Source of the DNA: Candidatus Poribacteria bacterium
GTDB taxonomy: Bacteria; Poribacteria; DTPJ01
Length of the DNA: 10,324 nucleotides
Reading direction: 5' to 3'
Assembly: GCA_011334435.1 (NCBI GenBank)
Contig: DTPJ01000228.1
Location: 1 to 10,324, forward strand
This document shows, one piece after another, positions 6,860 through 10,324 of this stretch. Position 1 is the stretch's first letter. Every line of letters starts with the position of its first letter. The notes beneath the pieces are model-generated. The model ran no database searches. It was not told the origin of the DNA and saw only the letters and a list, made by a program, of their open reading frames with translations. Made by a program: the position numbers and the translations under genes.

Positions 6860-6935
6860 AGACCCTTCACTTCGTTCAGGGTGACACATAAATGTCATTT
6901 TGAGTTTATGTCATTTTGAGCGAAGCGAAAAATCT
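6860..6935. repeat. Inverted pair of a TGTCA...GCGAAGCGAA dispersed-type repeat
   Basis: The left arm at 6860-6886 (AGACCCTTCACTTCGTTCAG then GGTGACA) pairs with the right arm at 6909-6935 (TGTCATTTTGAGCGAAGCGA then AAAATCT). Of 27 paired positions, 19 are Watson-Crick, four are G-T wobbles and four are mismatches, so RNA from here could fold into a long hairpin. A truncated direct copy, TGTCATTTTGAG at 6893-6904, sits in the loop. From memory, sequences of this type recur many times in several uncultivated bacterial genomes. Confidence 0.75.
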
Positions 6936-6955
6936 CAATGGAAAAGATCATTAAA

Positions 6956-6989
6956 GTCTCCATTTGGAAAAGGGAGATTTAGAGGGATT
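6956..6989. repeat. Second dispersed-type repeat with a short imperfect hairpin
   Basis: TCTCC at 6957-6961 and GGAGA at 6973-6977 form an inverted pair around ATTTGGAAAAG, followed by TTTAGAGGGATT. The pattern (CTCC, TTTGGAAA, GGGAGATTTAGAGGG) resembles an intergenic repeat common in many bacterial genomes. It lies within the probable mobile element but could be an older insertion. Confidence 0.5.
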
Positions 6990-7039
6990 TTCTAACTAAA
7001 TATGCAATTATAATTTGTAAATTGTCCAAACATTGGTAA

Positions 7040-7081
7040 GAAAATAGATAAAAGAAAATGGATAAAAGAAAATAGATAAAC
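7040..7081. repeat. Three tandem copies of a 14-base repeat
   Basis: The unit GAAAATAGATAAAA occurs at 7040-7053, as GAAAATGGATAAAA at 7054-7067, and as GAAAATAGATAAAC at 7068-7081. It starts inside the right-hand TAAGAAAA flank of the probable mobile element and lies about 50 bases before the vWA gene start. Slippage is the simplest origin. It could affect the promoter spacing of the downstream gene. Confidence 0.85.
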
Positions 7082-7133
7082 TAACTTCCCTTATCTCAAT
7101 GCTTATGAGACTATCATATAAAAGGAGTTTAAA

Positions 7134-7808
7134 ATGTCTGATACAATGAAAATAGAAGAAGCGGTTGAGTTTGCAGAAAACCCAGAACCGAGATGTCCCT
7201 GTGTGCTTCTACTTGATACATCAGGCTCAATGCAAGGATCTCCTATTGAGGCATTAAATCAAGGACTTATAACATTTAAGAACGATTTGGTTAAAGACCC
7301 GCTTGCCTCTCGTCGTGTGGAAGTTGCAATTATAACCTTTGATAATGTGATCAATATAGTGCAAGATTTCATAACCGCAGATAAATTTGAACCGCCAATT
7401 TTGACTGCACAAGGTCAAACATTTATGGGGACAGCGATTAACGCTGCGCTTGATATGATACAAGCCCGTAAAGCCCATTACCGAGCTAACGGTATAGCAT
7501 ATTATCGTCCATGGATATTTATGATAACAGATGGAGAGCCACAAGGCGAGCCTCAGGATATTATAGAGCAAGCAGCAAGACGTATCAATGAAGATGAAGC
7601 CAATAAGCGAGTCGCTTTCTTCGCAGTCGGCGTAGAGAATGCTAATATGGAGAAGTTAAAGACAATATCCGTTCGCACACCGGTGAAACTTGTCGGTCTA
7701 AACTTTACAGATATGTTTATATGGCTATCACGAAGCACTCAGGCGGTTTCGCATTCAAAAATAGATGATCAGGTAGCACTTCCACCTCCCGGTTGGGCAA
7801 CTGTTTAG
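7134..7808 (+). CDS. TerY-type von Willebrand factor A domain protein
   Basis: This 224-residue protein is one compact vWA domain plus a short tail. The metal-ion-dependent adhesion site is complete: Asp28-Thr-Ser30-Gly-Ser32 (LLLDTSGSMQG), threonines at 96 and 100 in GQTFMGTAI, and Asp133 in FMITDGEP. The IITFDN strand at 66-71 and AFFAVGVENANM at 161-172 are as in TerY/YegL proteins. The C-terminal tail LPPPGWATV (217-224) is also familiar from that group. There is no signal peptide or membrane segment, so it is probably cytoplasmic. Known TerY relatives work with a PP2C phosphatase and a YegI-like kinase, and such a kinase begins at 9857. AAAGGAG lies six bases before the ATG. The partner protein is unknown. 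The assignment to vWA is firm; the TerY-P role is inference from context. Confidence 0.9.
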   Translation: MSDTMKIEEAVEFAENPEPRCPCVLLLDTSGSMQGSPIEALNQGLITFKNDLVKDPLASRRVEVAIITFDNVINIVQDFITADKFEPPILTAQGQTFMGTAINAALDMIQARKAHYRANGIAYYRPWIFMITDGEPQGEPQDIIEQAARRINEDEANKRVAFFAVGVENANMEKLKTISVRTPVKLVGLNFTDMFIWLSRSTQAVSHSKIDDQVALPPPGWATV

Positions 7809-7937
7809 CAAGAAAAATAGTAACAATGCCTACCATTTATGAATCTCTATTAATTAAAAACGAGAGATGAACTATCCTGAAAATTGATCCGATCCATATA
7901 TTAACTCACCTAATATCCAATATGAAGGGAGAATTGG
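7809..7937. other. Spacer between vWA and cotransporter genes
   Basis: The 129 bases contain a 6-base inverted pair ATCTCT/AGAGAT (7843-7848, 7863-7868) with a 14-base loop and no T-run, so it is a poor terminator. AAGGGAG at 7924-7930 is a good ribosome site seven bases before the ATG at 7938. The spacer is long enough for a separate promoter, but I see no clear one. Confidence 0.5.
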
Positions 7938-9092
7938 ATGGGCGATGACAATGTAGTTAGCAAACATAATTCATTGATAAATTTTATATTCTTCGGTTTT
8001 TTTCTCTATCTCTTTTTTGTGAGCATAGAGTTAATGGAAGTAGCATTCAAGGGATTTGGCAAAGGGTTTGCTGAACAACTCATTGCAACAACTTCTAATC
8101 CTTTCGTAGGATTGTTCGTCGGAATATTAGCGACAAGCATAGTGCAGAGTTCTTCAATGACTACTTCCATGTTAGTTGGGATGGTAGCTTCTGGAATGAT
8201 AACTATTCCTAATGCCATACCAATAGTTATGGGAGCTAATATTGGGACAACTGTTACAAACACAATCGTGGCTATGACATCTGTAACACGAAAGCAAGAA
8301 TTTGGAAAAGCGTTTGCTTCTGCAATAGTTCACGATTTTTTTAATATACTGACCGCGTTGGTCTTAATGCCGTTACATTTAATCACACAATCTCTTTTAG
8401 GTAGGGGAGTTTTACAGATTTTAGCAGAATGGTTAGCAAACGTTTTTGCAAATGCAGGTGGGCTAAAATTTGCCAGTCCGCTTAGAATGATAACTGATCC
8501 GATTATTAAACTTTTATATGATTATTTGTTCCCAACGATACTCAGTCCCTTCTGTCAACCTACGGGATTAGGGCTTGCGATATTCACATTTGTATTTGCA
8601 TTAGGACTGCTTTTTCTGGCTTTGACTTATATGTCAAAAACCATGAGATCAGCGATAATGGTCAAAATAGAAAACTTGTTAGATACTTACTTATTTAAAA
8701 CAGCTACAAGAAGCTTTATATTAGGAATGATTATCACAGCCATAATACAAAGTAGTTCTGTAACTACTTCATTGATTGTCCCTTTGGTAGGTGTTGGCAT
8801 TTTAACATTAGAACAGATTTTCCCTTATACTCTCGGCGCAAATATAGGAACAACAATAACTGCCATACTCGCATCATTAGCTATAGGAAGCTATGTTGGT
8901 ATTACTGTGGCATTTGCTCATTTATCCTATAATATTTTAGGGACAATCATTTGGTTTCCCTTAAAAATAGTCCCTATAACTATGGCAAGAAAAATGGCAG
9001 AATTAACCGAAAAGCACAGGAAAATTTCGTTAATCTATATGATTGGAATATTTTATGTAATTCCAGGTCTATTAATATTACTTATGAGGTGA
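7938..9092 (+). CDS. Na/phosphate cotransporter family protein (NptA/YjbB type)
   Basis: The 384-residue integral membrane protein shows the duplicated Na/Pi-cotransporter architecture. The first half has IVQSSSMTTSM at 68-78 and GANIGTTVTNT at 99-109. The second half repeats them as IIQSSSVTTSL at 269-279 and GANIGTTITAI at 300-310, offset by 201 residues. QSSS and GANIGTT are the signature re-entrant motifs that bind sodium and phosphate in this family. Hydrophobic segments near 12-33, 55-90, 130-150, 213-232, 257-290, 305-340 and 365-382 indicate several membrane passes. Unlike YjbB-type proteins with a fused C-terminal PhoU domain, it ends soon after the last helix, and the PhoU part is the separate next gene. 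Its stop is eight codon-free bases before that gene. The direction of transport (uptake or efflux) cannot be read from sequence. Confidence 0.93.
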   Translation: MGDDNVVSKHNSLINFIFFGFFLYLFFVSIELMEVAFKGFGKGFAEQLIATTSNPFVGLFVGILATSIVQSSSMTTSMLVGMVASGMITIPNAIPIVMGANIGTTVTNTIVAMTSVTRKQEFGKAFASAIVHDFFNILTALVLMPLHLITQSLLGRGVLQILAEWLANVFANAGGLKFASPLRMITDPIIKLLYDYLFPTILSPFCQPTGLGLAIFTFVFALGLLFLALTYMSKTMRSAIMVKIENLLDTYLFKTATRSFILGMIITAIIQSSSVTTSLIVPLVGVGILTLEQIFPYTLGANIGTTITAILASLAIGSYVGITVAFAHLSYNILGTIIWFPLKIVPITMARKMAELTEKHRKISLIYMIGIFYVIPGLLILLMR

Positions 9093-9099
9093 AAATTAG

Positions 9100-9774
9100 A
9101 TGTTAAGAGAGATATTAAACATTCTCCGAAAAGAAGACCTTCTTACTCAAGCGATGAAAGAAGTAGGGAATATGATCGCTATAAGCGAATCAATGTTTAG
9201 AGCTGCAATAGACGCGGTTATTGGATGTAAAGAGTCATACATAGATATATATGAGAAAGATAAAGAAATTGATGAGTTTGAATGGGATGTAAGACGGAAA
9301 GTCATGGAGCATCTGCTTCTTAGCGACAAAAAAGGTGACGTGTCTGTTGCCCTATTTCTTACAGATGCGGTCAGAGATATAGAGAGAATCGGAGATTACT
9401 CCAAAAATATATTTGAATTGACAAAAATTTGCTTAACAAAGGTCGTAGTTAATGATATTCATGCCAAGTTTTTTGAAGAGATAAAATCGCAGATTTTAGA
9501 GATGTTCGCTCTCATTCAAAGTGCATATAGTGAAGGCGATGTGAAAAAAGCCGAGACCGCCATAGAACTAAGGTTTCGGGCATCTAAAAAGTGCGATGAA
9601 TTTCTTAATTATTTGGCGTCAGAAGAGGGGCTTCAGACTGAATATACAATCATTTATACTCTGCTTTCTGAGTATCTGAAAAGGATCATCGCTCATTTGA
9701 AAAATATCGCTTCAATTATAGTCAATCCGTTTCGCAGAATGGAAATTAGGGCAGAAGAAAGCAAAAAGCAATAA
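9100..9774 (+). CDS. PhoU-like protein coupled to the cotransporter
   Basis: This 224-residue, all-helical protein has the PhoU two-repeat layout of three-helix bundles. The first repeat has the metal-binding signature RDIERIGDYSKNI at 92-104 (Glu95, Asp99, Asn103 of ExxxDxxxN). The matching site in the second repeat, YLKRIIAHLKNIA at 192-204, keeps Asn202 but has Lys194 and Ala198 in place of Glu and Asp, so it should not bind metal in the same way. PhoU proteins modulate phosphate transporters and phosphate-responsive kinases; this one most likely acts on the cotransporter just upstream. The two genes are seven bases apart and the ribosome site GAGGTGA overlaps the cotransporter stop codon, so translation is coupled. 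In many genomes the two parts are one fused polypeptide; here they are split. Confidence 0.9.
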   Translation: MLREILNILRKEDLLTQAMKEVGNMIAISESMFRAAIDAVIGCKESYIDIYEKDKEIDEFEWDVRRKVMEHLLLSDKKGDVSVALFLTDAVRDIERIGDYSKNIFELTKICLTKVVVNDIHAKFFEEIKSQILEMFALIQSAYSEGDVKKAETAIELRFRASKKCDEFLNYLASEEGLQTEYTIIYTLLSEYLKRIIAHLKNIASIIVNPFRRMEIRAEESKKQ

Positions 9775-9856
9775 GAAGTTAATAAAGCTTTCTTATAACA
9801 ATGTATAAATATGACAAAGACAATGTTTGTATATTATTTTTTGATTTGGCAAAACT
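9775..9856. other. Spacer before the kinase gene
   Basis: The 82 bases are AT-rich, without a clear terminator or promoter. The kinase ATG at 9857 has no Shine-Dalgarno sequence; the nearest purine-rich string is TTGGCAAAA. An in-frame TGA at 9842-9844 rules out a longer N-terminus. Confidence 0.45.
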
Positions 9857-10324
9857 ATGCAATTACAGCGTCAATCCGACAAAACACCGATATTAATAGA
9901 GCCAATATTAGAACTTGGTGCAGGCGGAGAAGCACGCATATATGCTTTAAGACATGATACTTCCTATGTAGCAAAAATTTATCACGAACCCACAGACGAA
10001 AAAGCCCAAAAGTTATTAGTTATGCTATCTAATCCGCCTTATGATCCTATGGCATCAGTTGGGCATACATCTATCGCTTGGCCAAGCGATCTGCTTTCTA
10101 ACAATGGCAAAATAGTCGGCTTCCTGATGCCAAGAGTTATCGGAATGAAGCCGATCATTGATTTTTACAACCCTGGCGCAAGAAGAAGGCTTTCCCCGCT
10201 TTTCAACTATTTATATCTGCATAGGACAGCTCGCAACCTCGCTTCCGCATTTAGGGCTTTACATGAAAGCGGTTATGTGATTGGCGACGTCAACGAGTCT
10301 AATATCCTTGTCTCTGAGACTTCG
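9857..10324 (+). CDS. YegI/TerY-P-type protein kinase, N-terminal part, 3' end outside window
   Basis: The frame gives 156 residues to the window edge without a stop. It starts MQLQRQSDKTPILIEPILEL and runs into a glycine-rich loop LGAGGEARIY at 20-29. The ATP-anchoring lysine is Lys40 in YVAKIYHEP. An alpha-C glutamate is not obvious. GFLMPRVIG at 88-96 is the hinge region. The catalytic loop is VIGDVNESNILV at 141-152, with Asp144 and Asn149 as catalytic aspartate and metal-binding asparagine, replacing the usual HRDLKPEN. The GDVNxxN form and the long ARRRLSPLFNYLYLHRTARNL-like insert around 108-128 are features of the YegI-like kinases that accompany TerY vWA proteins and PP2C phosphatases. 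The DFG segment and any C-terminal domain lie beyond the window. It would be a cytoplasmic Ser/Thr kinase; its substrate is unknown. Confidence 0.85.
   Translation, partial: MQLQRQSDKTPILIEPILELGAGGEARIYALRHDTSYVAKIYHEPTDEKAQKLLVMLSNPPYDPMASVGHTSIAWPSDLLSNNGKIVGFLMPRVIGMKPIIDFYNPGARRRLSPLFNYLYLHRTARNLASAFRALHESGYVIGDVNESNILVSETS

Larger units (their letters stand above)
6768..7036. mobile_element. MITE-like element with inverted ends and 8-base flanking direct repeats
   Basis: TTTGGACAATTT at 6774-6785 is exactly inverted as AAATTGTCCAAA at 7019-7030. Extending outward six bases gives 18-base ends that agree at 15 positions (CTAAAC... against CCAATG...). Immediately outside both ends lies the same octamer TAAGAAAA (6760-6767 and 7037-7044), as a target-site duplication would. 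A subterminal TTAGTTA (6803-6809) is mirrored by TAACTAA (6993-6999). The 269-base interior has no ORF of useful length. It would be a non-autonomous element moved by a transposase encoded elsewhere. The IS family is not recognised. In AT-rich DNA the octamer alone would be weak; its symmetric placement is the argument. Confidence 0.5.
6720..7133. other. Gene-free 414-base stretch rich in repeats
   Basis: No coding sequence is supported here. From left to right it holds the end of the heptamer array, a probable small inverted-repeat element (6768-7036), two repeat families inside that element, a 14-base tandem repeat (7040-7081), and an AAAGGAG ribosome binding site (7121-7127) for the vWA gene. 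No clear rho-independent terminator for the glycosidase and no convincing promoter for the vWA gene were found, although both are expected here. Confidence 0.7.

Noticed and set aside
7254..7571. 105-codon minus-strand frame inside the vWA gene
   Set aside because: Antisense to the MIDAS-containing coding sequence; composition looks like a reverse-frame artefact.

Overview
The window is an AT-rich bacterial segment with two gene blocks of different character. Housekeeping biosynthesis genes occupy the left third. Cell-surface or carbohydrate genes and a phosphate/signalling cluster fill the rest. Ribosome binding sites are ordinary GGAG/AGGTGA types in front of most genes, so this is a bacterium. 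The intergenic DNA carries several dispersed-type repeats of the kind often seen in uncultivated, metagenome-derived lineages. I cannot assign a phylum from the sequence alone.

Positions 1-3604: the 3' end of an AICAR formyltransferase gene (purH type, ATIC-like sequence class) runs rightward and meets a leftward nadB-hisH-hisA gene string only 10 bases away. HisH, with HisF, releases AICAR during histidine synthesis, and AICAR is the substrate of the purH product, so the convergent pair is metabolically linked. hisF is not in the window. nadB (L-aspartate oxidase, first step of NAD synthesis) leads the string, and the three genes are tightly spaced.

Positions 3605-6719: a 284-base divergent intergenic region holds a 17-base palindrome and a 15-base triplicate repeat next to a candidate promoter. 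A GT4-like glycosyltransferase with an atypical active-site motif follows. Next comes a 522-residue DUF5060/DUF4038-type putative glycoside hydrolase. Its last codons are written in a 7-base tandem repeat.

Positions 6720-7133: a 414-base gene-free stretch contains a probable small mobile element. It has matched inverted ends and symmetrically placed 8-base direct repeats, and carries two other repeat families inside. A 14-base tandem repeat overlaps its right edge.

Positions 7134-10324: a rightward cluster encodes a TerY-type von Willebrand A protein, a Na/phosphate cotransporter, a translationally coupled PhoU-like protein, and the start of a YegI/TerY-P-type protein kinase that runs off the end. 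vWA proteins and kinases of these kinds are known partners in the TerY-P phosphorylation triad, whose third member is a PP2C phosphatase. Here a phosphate-transport pair sits between them. This is the most interesting arrangement in the window: it suggests phosphorylation signalling tied to phosphate handling, though that is inference from gene order.
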